A DNA stretch of 64,000 nt from Pseudoips prasinana (Eukaryota > Arthropoda > Insecta > Lepidoptera > Nolidae): contig OX621252.1 of NCBI GenBank assembly GCA_951640165.1, positions 26,185,934 through 26,249,933 on the forward strand. The letters run 5' to 3'. The notes under the pieces were generated by a model that was not told the DNA's origin, did no database searches, and saw only the letters and a list, made by a program, of their open reading frames with translations. This document shows, one piece after another, positions 39,480-48,974 of the stretch; positions within the stretch are counted from its first letter, which is position 1; each line of letters starts with the position of its first letter. The position numbers and the translations under genes were made by a program.

Positions 39480-39710
39480 AAATAGGGACTCGGTGCGGCG
39501 TTTAACCGGCCTTAGTAGTGTGATAAACGATTCAGTGAGGGTAGTTAAAAATCTCGAAGCCCTCAGTAGTGGAGCAATACCGCTACGCCAGTCAGCGCGT
39601 GACCACGATCTATGCAACTTGGTCGAAACGTCGGGAAAATAACAATAAAGGTTATATAGTCGCGTTAATACCTGTAAACAATGTTGTATAATTAAGAGCC
39701 AAACTTGTAC
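39480..39710 (+). mobile_element. LINE-associated repeat (GTCGAAACGTCGGG)
   Basis: GATCTATGCAACTTGGTCGA then AACGTCGGGAAAATAACAAT and AAAGGTTATATAGTCGCG. I recognise this motif from insect retroelement ends but cannot fix its class. The open frame through it (about 100 codons) is probably coincidental. Confidence 0.4.
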
Positions 39711-39735
39711 CAAACTGCCTACACCATTTGTTCCA

Positions 39736-40011
39736 CCATCTGAAAATCTCGCCCCTGGATGGAAACTGCCTTGGCTAGCCTGGAAGTCATTAAATAGGCT
39801 TCGAACCCAGGTTGGTCGTAGCAGGGACAACTTGTTCAGGTGGGGTTACATCAATTATCGCAGCCTTCAATGCAAATGTGGTGTAGTCCCACAGACAATG
39901 GGATATCTGTTATCATGTAGCGCGTGCCCTTACAACTGCACGCTTAAAGAACTGATGGAGGCTACTCATAATGCGATTCTCGTGGCCAAGTTCTGGGCGG
40001 ACACAATTTAG
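39736..40011 (+). pseudogene. LINE ORF2 C-terminal zinc-knuckle fragment
   Basis: One frame reads WKLPWLAWKSLNRLRTQVGR, DNLFRWGYINYRSLQCKCGV and PQTMGYLLSCSACPYNCTLK, ending ILVAKFWADTI and a stop. NRLRT..GR...WG....C.CG...QT..H/YLL..C is the Cys-rich end of LINE ORF2 proteins. The reverse transcriptase upstream is missing. Confidence 0.7.
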
Positions 40012-40539
40012 ATTGCCATCGACTCGCTAAGAAGAAGAACATTAAGAGCGATTAAGTTTGCTCCAAATAAAAAGCAAGCATTATAGGTGTTAACTGGGGC
40101 ACTCCTCAAAAGTATATAGGTTACTTCTTTTTAAACAATCTACCTTTTTATATCTTATACAAAAGCTTTTTACAGCTCTCAAAGTTTCCGTGGACGCGTT
40201 CTTTGATTAATGAATTTCCTTGTTATTTTAATTAGAGGCATCTTGTCGTTTTATCTTTCATACACTGTCTGTGTTTGTGTTATGAAAAAATATGAGAAAA
40301 TGTGCTCTATTATTATTTTATATCGTCTTCATGAATATTATGCGTGTATATAACCTTTTATACGGAATATTTACTTATAAAATGAACTTATATTAATGAG
40401 TTAGGCTCGCTTATCTATGTGATTTTTTCCACTTTGTAACATGTAACTATTGTAGACTGGACTGTAAAGATAAATATAATTTAATTGTTGCATCACTACT
40501 GCAATTTTTTTAGTTTACTTATATATCTACCTATAGGAC
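40012..40539. other. Unassigned intronic sequence
   Basis: No supported feature. Confidence 0.3.
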
Positions 40540-40589
40540 TAGGCGAAACTTAGCTCTAGCTAAATAGGCGAAACTTAGCTCTAGCTAAA
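40540..40589. repeat. 25-bp tandem duplication
   Basis: TAGGCGAAACTTAGCTCTAG then CTAAA occurs twice in direct succession without difference. Confidence 0.75.
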
Positions 40590-40884
40590 TACAGCTTCTT
40601 TGTACTCTGCGGAAAGATACAAAATCCTGAGGCGTGGAATCATTCAAACTGATGGTTTAAATACCAGATTGAGACAGAGGCCGATGGAAAGATTGTTTTC
40701 ATCACCCCATCTCGTAAAGAGTATTTTTCTCTTCGACATCTGAGTGGAAAAGTTATTTTTATCCTCTAGAGGGTAAAGTAAATTTGAATTTAGAACATCG
40801 TGTGCACTTAGTTTGTGAATGCAAAATATCATGAAACCTATTTATTTCTACCTCTATGGTGCCGAATTTATCGTCCTTTTTTGA

Positions 40885-41205
40885 AGTTATACTTCTTTTG
40901 GCGCGATGGAGAAAAATGATGAGAGTGAATTTTTACATTTCGCGCGCACACCGACACCAAAAAATTTAACAGCATGAAGTTAGTTCTAGGTGGTATGAGA
41001 GTGAATTTTTACGATGCGCGCGCATCGTGCGCGCGCATCGTAAAAATAACAGCATGAAGTTAGTTTTAGGTGGTATGAAAATGTATGAGAGTGAATTTTT
41101 ACGATGCGCGCGCATCCTAAAAATAACAGCATGACGTTAGTTCTAGGTGATATGAAAATTGATAACTATGTTCAAGTTGTATATTAAGAAGTATAACTTC
41201 TAACG
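40885..41205. mobile_element. Small element with palindromic ends and internal repeats
   Basis: GAAGTTATACTTCTT near the left and AAGAAGTATAACTTC at the right form inverted ends. Inside, TGAGAGTGAATTTTTACGAT, GCGCGCGCATC and AACAGCATGAAGTTAGTT are repeated three times. ACGATGCGCGCGCATCGT is a perfect palindrome (around 41019). Non-coding; class unknown. Confidence 0.6.
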
Positions 41206-41308
41206 CGTGTACATAAGTACACACAAGTTTTTTTTTTATTTATATAAAACTAAGACTCGGAACCTTCTTGGTGTACTTCTTTTTTATTTGTTATGCGCAA
41301 AATGTTCA

Positions 41309-41360
41309 GGATTCTAATTTTTGAATCACTCGCTGCGCTCGTGATTCAATTTTGGAATCC
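41309..41360. repeat. Near-perfect hairpin, ~20-bp arms
   Basis: GGATTCTAATTTTTGAATCA and C against GTGATTCAATTTTGGAATCC, with an 11-base loop TCGCTGCGCTC. Confidence 0.6.
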
Positions 41361-41576
41361 TTCGCTTGCTCGGTTATCAAAAATGAGCACGCGGTCTAAA
41401 AGCAACTTTGCACTCTTGTATAACAAATAACTATTAAAGTCCCATCAGCTAGGAATAAACTCTTGAAATTTTCACCAATTAGTACCTCATTAAAGACATT
41501 TAATAAAGTCTCACAAAGACTGGACATCTTTACTTGTAGAGTGACTCTTGCATACTTTACGTCGTTGTAAGGATGA

Positions 41577-41694
41577 ATGTTATTTCATCATTATAATAAA
41601 GATAAGTCTTGTACTAATTAATTGATTATTATTGTAAGGATGAATGTTATTTCATCATTATAATAAAGATAAGTACTAATTAATTAATTGATTT
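41577..41694. repeat. 57-bp tandem duplication next to a SINE
   Basis: GTAAGGATGAATGTTATTTC and ATCATTATAATAAAGATAAG start at 41577 and again at 41634. The second copy runs into SINE S2. Confidence 0.75.
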
Positions 41695-41902
41695 TGACTG
41701 CACGTGTGGCGCGGCGGCTAAAACAGTCGCCTCGCCGCTTCGTATCGCGGGTTTGAGTTCCGCGCCGGACAACTATTTGTGTGACCCATAAATAGTTGTT
41801 CTGAGTGTGGATGTAGTTTGTGTCCGTCTATTATATGTTTGTAAAGTACTCCACGACACAGGGATTAGATACCACAATGCCCGGGCGTTTCCTTTCAAAA
41901 AA
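41695..41902 (+). mobile_element. SINE family S2
   Basis: GACTGCACGTGTGGCGCGGC and GGCTAAAACAGTCGCCTCGC, B box GCGGGTTTGAGTTCCGCG. The body ends GCCCGGGCGTTTCCTTTC and an A run. Confidence 0.8.
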
Positions 41903-42239
41903 ATTGGAATGTCTAAAAGTTATCTATGTTAAATGTAAATCTATCAAATTATAAATAATTTTCTTTGATTGTACAAAATCCTTTAACAAAGATTTAAAAA
42001 AAATGTTCTTTGGCAATGATATGATATGTGGTTGTTTATTTAGAGTAGTAGTATTGCATTAGGTGTAAACCTGTAAAGGTAATGTTGCGATAAATAAATA
42101 ATAAAAATAAATAAATAAAATTATTTGTAAAGGTCTAAATATGTTAACTTGTTACATTTATATACCGTGCTTTGAAATTAAACATATTTCTTTCTCTTTT
42201 TTATTTGATATTACATTGCAATTTTGAAAAACCGAATGA
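41903..42239. other. Unassigned intronic sequence
   Basis: AT-rich; no supported feature. Confidence 0.3.
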
Positions 42240-42600
42240 GCATATCTAACTCTACGTGGTAGGTAGGCGGTTCATAGCGAACGCGATTATAAAGCGGTGA
42301 CACGCGAAGTCAATGCGATGCGGTGCGACGCGGTGGCTATGTCCTACGTGCACGCGAATCGTCTCGCGCAGCCGCCATCGACGCCGCAAAAACACGACAG
42401 CACCGCAACCTGTTCGCGCGAAAATATCAAGCCAGATGATCGTGTTCGCTTCATTTTGCGCCGCCGCACCGCACCCCACGTGCGTTTGGTCACGTAGGAC
42501 ACTTCAATAGGTTTTGACAGTTTGTTGTTTTCGCCCCGCGCCGCGCCGCGCCGCTTCGCTGTCGCGTCTAGATCGTTCACGCAGGACGTCGCCTTACGCG
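42240..42600. other. GC-rich island, probably a CpG-rich MITE
   Basis: Very rich in GCGCCG, CGCGCC and GCGACGC motifs in strong contrast to the flanks. GCGATGCGGTGCGACGCG near 42315 and CGCCGCGCCGCGCCGC near 42540 are low-complexity. Open frames overlap on all strands, so none is trusted. Confidence 0.4.
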
Positions 42601-42785
42601 TCGCTGAAGTGGCAGTGTACATAGCTCGTAGAGCTGATGGCCGCTGGGGCAGAAATGTTCTCGAGTGGCCCCTACAGGATGGACCGATAATCTTGTGAGG
42701 GTCGCTGAAAGTCGCTGGATGCGGATAGCGCAAGACCGCCAATTCTGAAGATCTTTGGAGTAGGTCTTTGTCCAGCAGAGAGAAT
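42600..42785 (+). mobile_element. RTE 3'-end fragment
   Basis: GCTGAAGTGGCAGTGTACAT, GGCCGCTGGGGCAGAAATGT and AGGATGGACCGATAATCTTG match RTE at 11765-11900. It ends GGTCTTTGTCCAGCAG. 5'-truncated with a small internal deletion. Confidence 0.72.
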
Positions 42786-42951
42786 AAAAAAAATCATTCT
42801 CAATATAAAATACATTACATTAACAAAATTTTAGATTTACATAATATATAAACTTTAAAAAAAACCTTAGGTGCTAATGTTTAACAGGTTTTCATGATGA
42901 TGATGATTAATTTCATTCTAAATTGTTTATTTTATGCGGTGCCCTTTGAGT

Positions 42952-43090
42952 TTGATACTCTAGTTCGAGTAGTAGACTCGGCGAGGAAGAGATCCTTCGA
43001 GGTATTGACTTTTCGAGGTAACGAGCCATCGGTGAAGTGTACCGTCGAGCTAGAGACATCGAGGTAATGACCATGGAACTAGAGTATCAA
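42952..43090. mobile_element. Possible MITE with 15-bp inverted ends
   Basis: TTGATACTCTAGTTC (42952-42966) and its exact reverse complement (43076-43090). The interior also shows loose inverted similarity (CGAGG...CATCGAGG). No second copy. Confidence 0.5.
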
Positions 43091-43449
43091 CAACATCCCT
43101 TTACTATTTATATTATTATTCCTATATAGGTATAGAATAATGATTTATTGCAAATAAAAAGCTATGCTATTCCGTTCGATGCCGTGTATTCTATAGTACA
43201 GGTTTTCATGGTGTGAATATTACTTTGTTCAATCTATATTTTTACGGTGACCCATAAAAAAGTTTACTTTATAAAATCTTAAAATATCTTATGTCCATTT
43301 TTATATAACAGCTGGATTTTGAAATACAAACAGAATAGCTTATAGTAATAACTTATTTATTGTTATTTAATCATTAACACGAAAAAGGAATAAAGAAAAG
43401 AAATTGTAAAAGAGAAAAGAACATGTACAAAGGTACTGCTATAGACCAA
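43091..43449. other. Unassigned intronic sequence
   Basis: No supported feature. Confidence 0.3.
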
Positions 43450-43665
43450 TGGATAAATCAAATCAAATAAATAAAAAAGGTTTTTATTCACGTAGACTTT
43501 AAAAAAGCGCTTGTAAATAGTCAGAACATGTTTGTAGTAATACAGTTATTATTTCTAGTTACTTATTACAGATATTTAGGTACACGAAATGTTAAAACAT
43601 TTATACAATTTATTTTATAATGGTAGTGATACTAAGTACTTAGTACTTATTTAGTATCCATTGGT
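43450..43665 (-). mobile_element. Repeat H copy
   Basis: Reverse: AAATAAAAAAGGTTTTTATT, CACGTAGACTTTAAAAAAGC, GCTTGTAAATAGTCAGAACA through TTAGGTACACGAAATG. A near twin of 51465-51690. Confidence 0.65.
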
Positions 43666-43863
43666 CATGTAACTAATTAATATAATCTAATTTAGTAATA
43701 TATCCTATTCAATTCGGGAAATCTGTCGTGTTCCTCTTCTAAGTGGGCGTTAATAGCTACGACACTGTTATTATCTAATGAAACTTTTATTGGACCCAAT
43801 TACACTGAAATATGTTTTTGTTCTAATAAAGACTATATATACCTCTAAATACATATTTATGTA

Positions 43864-43998
43864 CAGACGCCAGCAAATCCATCTACCCCAATCTGTCAAA
43901 TTTCTTTTGTAGATTTTCAACTTTATCACAATAGCATAAGGTTCACTTTCAATTGGGTAAATTTGACAGATTGGGGTAGCTTGATGTGCTGGCGTCTG
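43864..43998. mobile_element. MITE M1, copy 3 (135 bp)
   Basis: CAGACGCCAGCAAATC and GATGTGCTGGCGTCTG between TA dinucleotides. The length equals copies 2 and 5. Confidence 0.8.
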
Positions 43999-44001
43999 TA
44001 C

Positions 44002-44360
44002 ACATTTGTCCAGGAATCTTGAGCCCGGGGTCTGGAGGTTGGCAGTTGTCCATCCTGGGCTATAACTCCCTCGAATTTCAGCCAGGAGCAATTATCTATC
44101 TAGGCCTGTCTATAGTGTGTCGGCAATTGGGGAGGGCAATCCAGAGCCCTCCTAGGGTATGTGTCCTTACCATCTGGGACAGGACAATAGGGTAGCACCA
44201 GAGTAGCATTCCCGCGTTCCCACAGCTCCCCCATCAGGTGCGAAGAGAGCTCCACGGCACATTAGGTTTAGTTGGTTCGACTCCGACGTACCCTACCTCA
44301 GATATTTTTTGCGGGTGGTATGCGTAGGCATTCTCCCCGCCTTGTCAAAGGCTTGTCTAT
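44002..44360 (+). mobile_element. GC-rich retroelement fragment Q, copy 2
   Basis: Contains GGCAGTTGTCCATCCTGGGC, GGGTATGTGTCCTTACCATC, CTCCCCCATCAGGTGCGAAG and CTCCACGGCAC. It resembles R1-type LINE 3' sequence, with partial similarity to 35335-35560. No clear frame. Confidence 0.45.
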
Positions 44361-44639
44361 AGTAATAAATACTCTAACTGATAAATGAACCCTTAGATCC
44401 CAGGAATTTATGTGGACGCTTCCAACTTCTTTTACGTCAATAACCTTTGGAGTTTTTTCCAAATAAGTAACTATTTGTTTTATAAAACGTCTTGGATTTT
44501 CGGTTAAGCTAACCTTTTGTATTTACGGAATAATCCCTCGACCACACTTTATAATAACACTCTGTAAATATACTCTAGTTATATATTTTTTTTTTAGTTT
44601 AACTCTTGAATATCGTTATTTATTATATTTTTTTTTCAG
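44361..44639. other. 3' end of the large intron
   Basis: Unremarkable until a long T-rich tract ending TTTTTTTTTCAG directly before the PH exon: a strong polypyrimidine tract and acceptor. Confidence 0.5.
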
Positions 44640-44713
44640 GGAAATACCTTTGGAACTCTTGGTCAGAAGAATGGGTGGTGCTGTACGACGACTCCACTAT
44701 GGCATGGTTTAAG
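44640..44713 (+). CDS. Internal exon of a PH-domain gene (second)
   Basis: A 74-bp exon from TTTTTTTTCAG to GTAAGAAT. After two leading bases it reads KYLWNSWSEEWVVLYDDSTM then AWFK. This is the W...W.VL....L..F/YK pattern of PH-domain beta strands 2 and 3. With the exon at 25731 the reading continues ...YMLRYK-R-KYLWNSW.... It ends on a complete codon (phase 0). The next exon, carrying the rest of the PH fold and its C-terminal helix Trp, was not found before 64000, so the following intron may also be long. Gene identity unknown. Confidence 0.62.
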
Positions 44714-44794
44714 GTAAGAATATAAACAATCGACCAAATGTTTTATATTCGTTGTTATGGTGGCAATATATATATACACACTTTGTAAAAAATC

Positions 44795-45253
44795 AACTAT
44801 GTACAGACGTGTGTATAAAAATATCGATTCCTTCTGTAAAAGGAACGATACACATAATGTAAATACTAGATATAAGAATAATCTCATATTGCATACTACC
44901 CGTCTCCACAACATAAGTTACTCTTTTATGGGGCAATGTATAAGATTCTATAACAAACTTCCCAATGATATTAGAGAATTGTCTACGAATAAGTTTAAAA
45001 GAATTATCAAAGCAGGGCATATTACAAAATATCAGATTATTGAAATGATAAAAGTGCTTGGGATTGAGTTGTTCTGAGTCAACACACATGATTGTAAATA
45101 ATGTTAATTATATTTTATTTTAAAAAAGGATTCCTACTGAGTTTTCTGGCAGTGATTCTCAGTAGCTGCCACGTCATGCACTGCACGGTAGGGTAAAAAA
45201 TATGACGATTCCACATAAATGTAAAATTTTTACGGAATAAAGAATTTTTGACT
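44795..45253 (+). pseudogene. LINE ORF2 C-terminus and 3' UTR
   Basis: The frame to 45077 reads DTHNVNTRYKNNLILHTTRL then SYSFMGQCIRFYNKLPNDIR and ELSTNKFKRIIKA. The H.YNTR.K..L....R......G...YNKLP..I pattern marks a jockey/CR1-like ORF2 C-terminus. The 3' UTR holds CAGTAGCTGCCACGTCATGC and GGAATAAAGAATTTTTGACT. The same LINE end occurs at 13547-14049. A dead 5'-truncated copy that begins just downstream of the PH exon. Confidence 0.72.
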
Positions 45254-45386
45254 TTGACGCCAGCACATCAAGCTTCCCCTATCTGTCAAATTTGCCCAAT
45301 TCATAGTGAACCTTATGCTTATGTGATAAAGTTAAAAATCTTTAAAAGAAATTTGACAGATACCCAATCTGGACGTGCTGGCATAC
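45254..45386. mobile_element. MITE M1, copy 4, eroded
   Basis: TGACGCCAGCACATCAAGCT at the left and GGACGTGCTGGCATACTAG at the right. The interior is in the opposite orientation to the other copies. Abuts the LINE 3' end. Confidence 0.65.
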
Positions 45387-45838
45387 TAGATACAGTGCGT
45401 TGTTGTTTATAATAGACAGGTGGATAAGAACAGCGGAGGTTTAATAATAGGGTCCCATTAAAACTAAACCAAACGACACATAAGATGAGGATGACATGTC
45501 AATAGTACTATTTTTAACAAGCGTAAGTCTTCTGAATTCACGATGATGTTCTTCGTATATAGTGGCGATCGTATAGTGTCTTCAAGGATAGGGGCCGATG
45601 CGGGCCGTTTGGTGTGGTTGGACCTTTAAGCGACAGAAGCGACATGAAAGCGGCTCAGCACCAACCACCGGAAACTTCTCTTGTCAGGCCTGCGGCAGGC
45701 TATGTCGCTCTCGCATCGGTTTGTTTAGACAACATAAGAAATGTCTTTCAGACAATGCGCCGTAAATCGTCTGTAACAGACGCAAAGGCCATATATAGAA
45801 TCCCATGGATTCACCGTGCGGAAACCGGGTCCATCGCG
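45387..45838. other. GC-rich unassigned sequence
   Basis: 45590-45838 is GC-rich and includes the 38-bp block shared with 4517-4554 (here 45760-45797). Probable retroelement debris; the + frame 45614-45844 shows no recognisable domain. Confidence 0.4.
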
Positions 45839-45972
45839 TGGTAGAGGAGGGAACACTCCGCAGAGTGTGAGACTGGGGCCCCCTTTAACCTACATTTGAG
45901 TCGCACTCACATGTAGGTTAAAGGGGGCCCCCTCACCTCCTCTGTCTCTCAGTGTTCCCCTACTCTTCCACC
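45839..45972. repeat. Long hairpin with a 21-bp perfect core
   Basis: The arms 45839-45895 and 45911-45972 are inverted with indels. The inner 21 bases (GGGGCCCCCTTTAACCTACA plus T at 45875-45895) pair exactly with 45911-45931. The loop is 15 bases. Confidence 0.7.
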
Positions 45973-46019
45973 AATATTATGTATAAATGTATGGGTTTGT
46001 GAGTGTGGATGTATACATA

Positions 46020-46125
46020 TACATGTACAGTATTTGTAGTATATCAGTTATCTGGTTTCCTTAGTACAAGCTCTGCTTAATTTGGGATCAGATGGCCGTG
46101 TGTGAATAATGTCCCAGGATATTAT
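46020..46125 (+). mobile_element. SINE family S3, 3' fragment
   Basis: TATCAGTTATCTGGTTTCCT, TAGTACAAGCTCTGCTTAAT, GATCAGATGGCCGTGTGTGA and ATAATGTCCCAGGATATTAT. Confidence 0.75.
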
Positions 46126-46286
46126 TATTATAGATGAATGGATGTTTGTCATTCTTTCACGCAAAAACTACAAACACGCAAAGAGTGATTTTAATGAAAC
46201 TGTAGTAATATAGTTTATGTATCCGATTAACTCTTAGGCTATAATTTTGAAAGTTTAACGCGGGTAAAACCACGGGGTACAGCTAG
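46126..46286 (+). mobile_element. Probable Helitron, family F
   Basis: Ends CGCGGGTAAAACCACGGGGT then ACAGCTAG before T, like families A and D. The 5' end is not sharply defined (TATAGATGAATGGATGTTTG). The body contains CGCAAAAACTACAAACACGC. Confidence 0.55.
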
Positions 46287-47455
46287 TGTTCCATATACAG
46301 TAGAGGCAGCGTCACGTTGGTGGATTCATTTGGACCTTGGATAGTGTTTTTATAGCCTTTTTTATGACTGAGCAAGCAAATCACCCAAATCCATCTGATC
46401 TTGAATAGCAGTTTTTTTTATCTTAATGTTTAGCCATTTACTGTTTTACCCGATAATAGAAGCTTGGATCTATCCATTTGACAAATAAGACTACAGATGA
46501 ACTTACCTACAACAAAGCCTTGGATCAAGGTAAGCCAATGCATTAAAGGTTTAATTTTGTAATTTTAATAATTTTAATTTTATTGTTTGATTTGAAATTT
46601 TATCATTTTTATTTTTGTTCTGAAGTTTTTAATTTCATTTACTAATAGAATGATATTTTCAAATCTTAATTTAATATATTTTAATTTGCTAAGTTATAAA
46701 TCTAATGTTTAATGTATTGTAATGTACTATTTTTCTTATTTGTTTAAATTACCTATTTGAATGGCTTTAAATTGTATTTACTCTTTTGGCTTTATACTAT
46801 TATATTTTACTTATATAACCATAATGTCTCAGTATACTTTTTTGTCACGAGGTTCGAGAAGAATTTGCAGTAATCTTCTTTAAGCATTCTATTATTTATC
46901 TTCCCGTTAAGTTTGTAGATAAAGACGGGGACAGACTCAGACTATCTAAGAACAGTATATAAAATTGTGATGCATAGGATAAGGTATAGTGCTACTTTTG
47001 TGTGATCCATAAATGTTCGATTTGAGGCGGATGTGCTTTGTTTGATTCTAGAAAAATTTGCTGTGTGACTGATGGCCCATAATGAAATGAAATAATGAAA
47101 TTTATCCAGCACTTGGGTATTTACATATACTTGTAATTGTCAAGCTCACAATGTACTACATACACACAGTTTAAAAACAGTAATTAAAGCAACAAAATAT
47201 TTTGAATTATTCCATCCATACGGTCTGTTTCGTCACATATATTTTTCAATATCCTCAAATAATAAATAGCAAGTTACTAAGCTATTATTGTAACATTTTG
47301 CAATAGTATATTAAAATTAAAGAATTGAAAACCACGAGCAGTTGGCTAGCGCAAAAGGCTCTCAACCAGTAGCTTAATTTAAGCGACACCATTATGGGGT
47401 TCGGACCACAGCTCAGGCGGCCGCTGAAGTAAAAAGATGGAATTACTTGACATTA
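46287..47455. other. Unassigned sequence
   Basis: Probably intronic to the PH gene. I searched for the next PH exon. CTACAACAAAGCCTTGGATC, AAG then GTAAGCC near 46530 is a weak exon-like end, but the acceptor is poor and the peptide is not PH-like. Confidence 0.3.
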
Positions 47456-47456
47456 C

Positions 47457-47622
47457 TTGTGGGGCGTAAAAAAGTCACGAGGCATTATCTACCAGAACCG
47501 GGCAGCAAGAATGACCATCATACTGCGATCGCCAACCTGTCTGCCAAGCGTGGTAATTACTGAATATCCTCTCAGTCTTGAGAGATGCTCATGTTTGCTG
47601 CGAACGTCATTTAGCTGACATG
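47457..47622 (+). mobile_element. Fused RTE derivative, third copy
   Basis: TTGTGGGGCGTAAAAAAGTC, CATACTGCGATCGCCAACCT and CTGCCAAGCGTGGTAATTAC (RTE 5' region) run on to GAGAGATGCTCATGTTTGCT and CATTTAGCTGACATGAAC, a diverged RTE 3' end. Confidence 0.45.
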
Positions 47623-47860
47623 AACACACATGCACAGCGACTGCGCCACAAATAGATCGGTGTCTTCCCGGAGCTGCTTGCACTTGGCGGCAGTAGAGGA
47701 CACTTCTTTTACTAGTATCGCATCCCCGAGGGCGTTGACTACCGACTGCCACCGCCGCCTCGACGCCTCCTCCGTCTGCGAACAGGATCGGCTCGTTCCC
47801 GATCCCGCACGGCGGCCTCCTTCTGGAGCATGATTGCCTCACAGAAGCAGACCACGGCGC
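47623..47860 (-). pseudogene. Possible LINE ORF1 remnant
   Basis: The minus strand reads EAIMLQKEAAVRDRERADPV (47840-47780) and, after a frame change, VNALGDAILVKEVSSTAAKC then KQLREDTDLFVAQSL. The charged, helical character fits a LINE ORF1 coiled coil, but I do not recognise the family. Confidence 0.35.
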
Positions 47861-48281
47861 ACTATTTGGTGGAGTCAACCGCTAACATCGCTAAGAAATA
47901 TTATGACTCCTAGTATTTCTTTTCAGATTTATGAATAGAGTCATGTTATTTCATGAATGGCAAGTAGAACAATGATGTAAACTTTGATCATATCTGAGTT
48001 GGAAGTTATTGAACCGGGCACGTATTGAAATTTGATTAAATAGTTGGTTCCAACTTTGCTTACTGAAGGCTTTGCTCAATCTACTTGTAGCGGAAGGGTT
48101 CCTTTGATATCCATTGTCCTTTAAAGCTTATTCATTTCATCTATCAAACCGTTTGGAGAATACAGTAGTTATTAGTACTTAGGCGAAGCGAACTGAACTT
48201 AGATAGTTTAGAGATAACAAAAGGAGTCGTTCATTATTCTGATCTTGTGGAAAGTAGGAGAAATGTTTGTGCGATTTTCCA
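47861..48281. other. Unassigned sequence
   Basis: No supported feature. Confidence 0.3.
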
Positions 48282-48283
48282 TT

Positions 48284-48488
48284 ACTTACTTATCGTTGGG
48301 CAGTGGTTACCTTAGTGTCAGAGTTCTTCAAGCCACACAGTAGGCCTCCGATATGACTTAATGACTGTTGCTTAGTAACTACAACCGGGATCGACAGCTT
48401 ATTTTTGGTGATTACTCATCTATGGACTGACCGCGAGCCTGCTATACCTCGCTGATTTCTTACAGACCTGTGAGAGCATCTAACTATG
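48284..48488 (-). mobile_element. 5S-rRNA-like SINE, deleted copy
   Basis: On the minus strand GGTCAGTCCATAGATGAGTA keeps the C-box region, but the A-box segment is shortened (CGAGGTATAGCAGGCTCGCG). The body ends CAGAGTTCTTCAAGCC in reverse. Confidence 0.55.
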
Positions 48489-48588
48489 AGCGTCTGTCAC
48501 TGTCTTTGAGAACTCATGAAGTTTGTTTGACCTTGTTGGAATGCTGTCTCGTTAGATTATAAGAGACCTGTGTTTGCACCTATTTTGA

Positions 48589-48845
48589 CGATCACCGTAG
48601 CCTAGTTGGTAGTGCTCCTGCCTACGAAGCTGGTGGTCCTGGGTTCGAATCCCGGTAAGTGCAAATATTTGTGTGATGAGCACGAATATTTGTTTCTGAG
48701 TCATGGATGTTTTCTATGTATATAAGTATTTATCTATCTATATAAGTATGTATATCGTCGCCTGGTACCCATAGTACAAGCTTTGCTTAGTTTGGTTCTA
48801 GGATTATCTGTGTGACATTGTCCCTAAATATTATTATTATTATTT
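48589..48845 (+). mobile_element. SINE family S1, full copy
   Basis: GATCACCGTAGCCTAGTTGG, GGGTTCGAATCCCGGTAAGT, TTTGTGTGATGAGCACGAAT and TGTGTGACATTGTCCCTAAA followed by (TAT)n. Confidence 0.85.
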
Positions 48846-48974
48846 TATACTATACGTCCTGCATGGTTTGATTGTATCCGTGGAGATTGTCCGTCAAAAT
48901 TCAGAAAAAAGCTCTATTGTGTAACCTGTCAACTTCTTTTATTTTAAGCAAAATTAACAAATTATAAATAATAT

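Larger units (their letters stand above)
25779..44639 (+). other. 18.9-kb intron of the PH-domain gene
   Basis: Runs from GTAAGTTT to a long T tract ending TTTTTTTTTCAG. It contains LINE and SINE copies, Helitrons, MITEs, a minisatellite, a decayed coding sequence and a separate antisense gene (34142-34738). The inference depends on the two exons belonging together. Confidence 0.55.

Noticed and set aside
39540..39650. Hammerhead ribozyme near GTCGAAACGTCGGG
   Set aside because: The CUGAUGA core and three-stem arrangement could not be found; the GAAAC motif alone is not enough.
39334..39830. Open frames of 102 and 131 codons
   Set aside because: They cross the boundary between a reversed SINE head and LINE-derived sequence; no domain is recognisable except the LINE C-terminus, which is in another frame.
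42297..42510. Overlapping open frames in the CpG-rich island
   Set aside because: Low-complexity GC repetition removes stop codons in all frames; no domain similarity.
45614..45844. 76-codon open frame as a host gene
   Set aside because: No recognisable domain, lies in a GC-rich repeat-like block and ends in a hairpin.
46490..46530. Possible next PH exon ending ...GGATCAAG|GTAAGCC
   Set aside because: The upstream acceptor has no pyrimidine tract, and the 11-residue reading (MNLPTTKPWIK) does not resemble PH strand 4.
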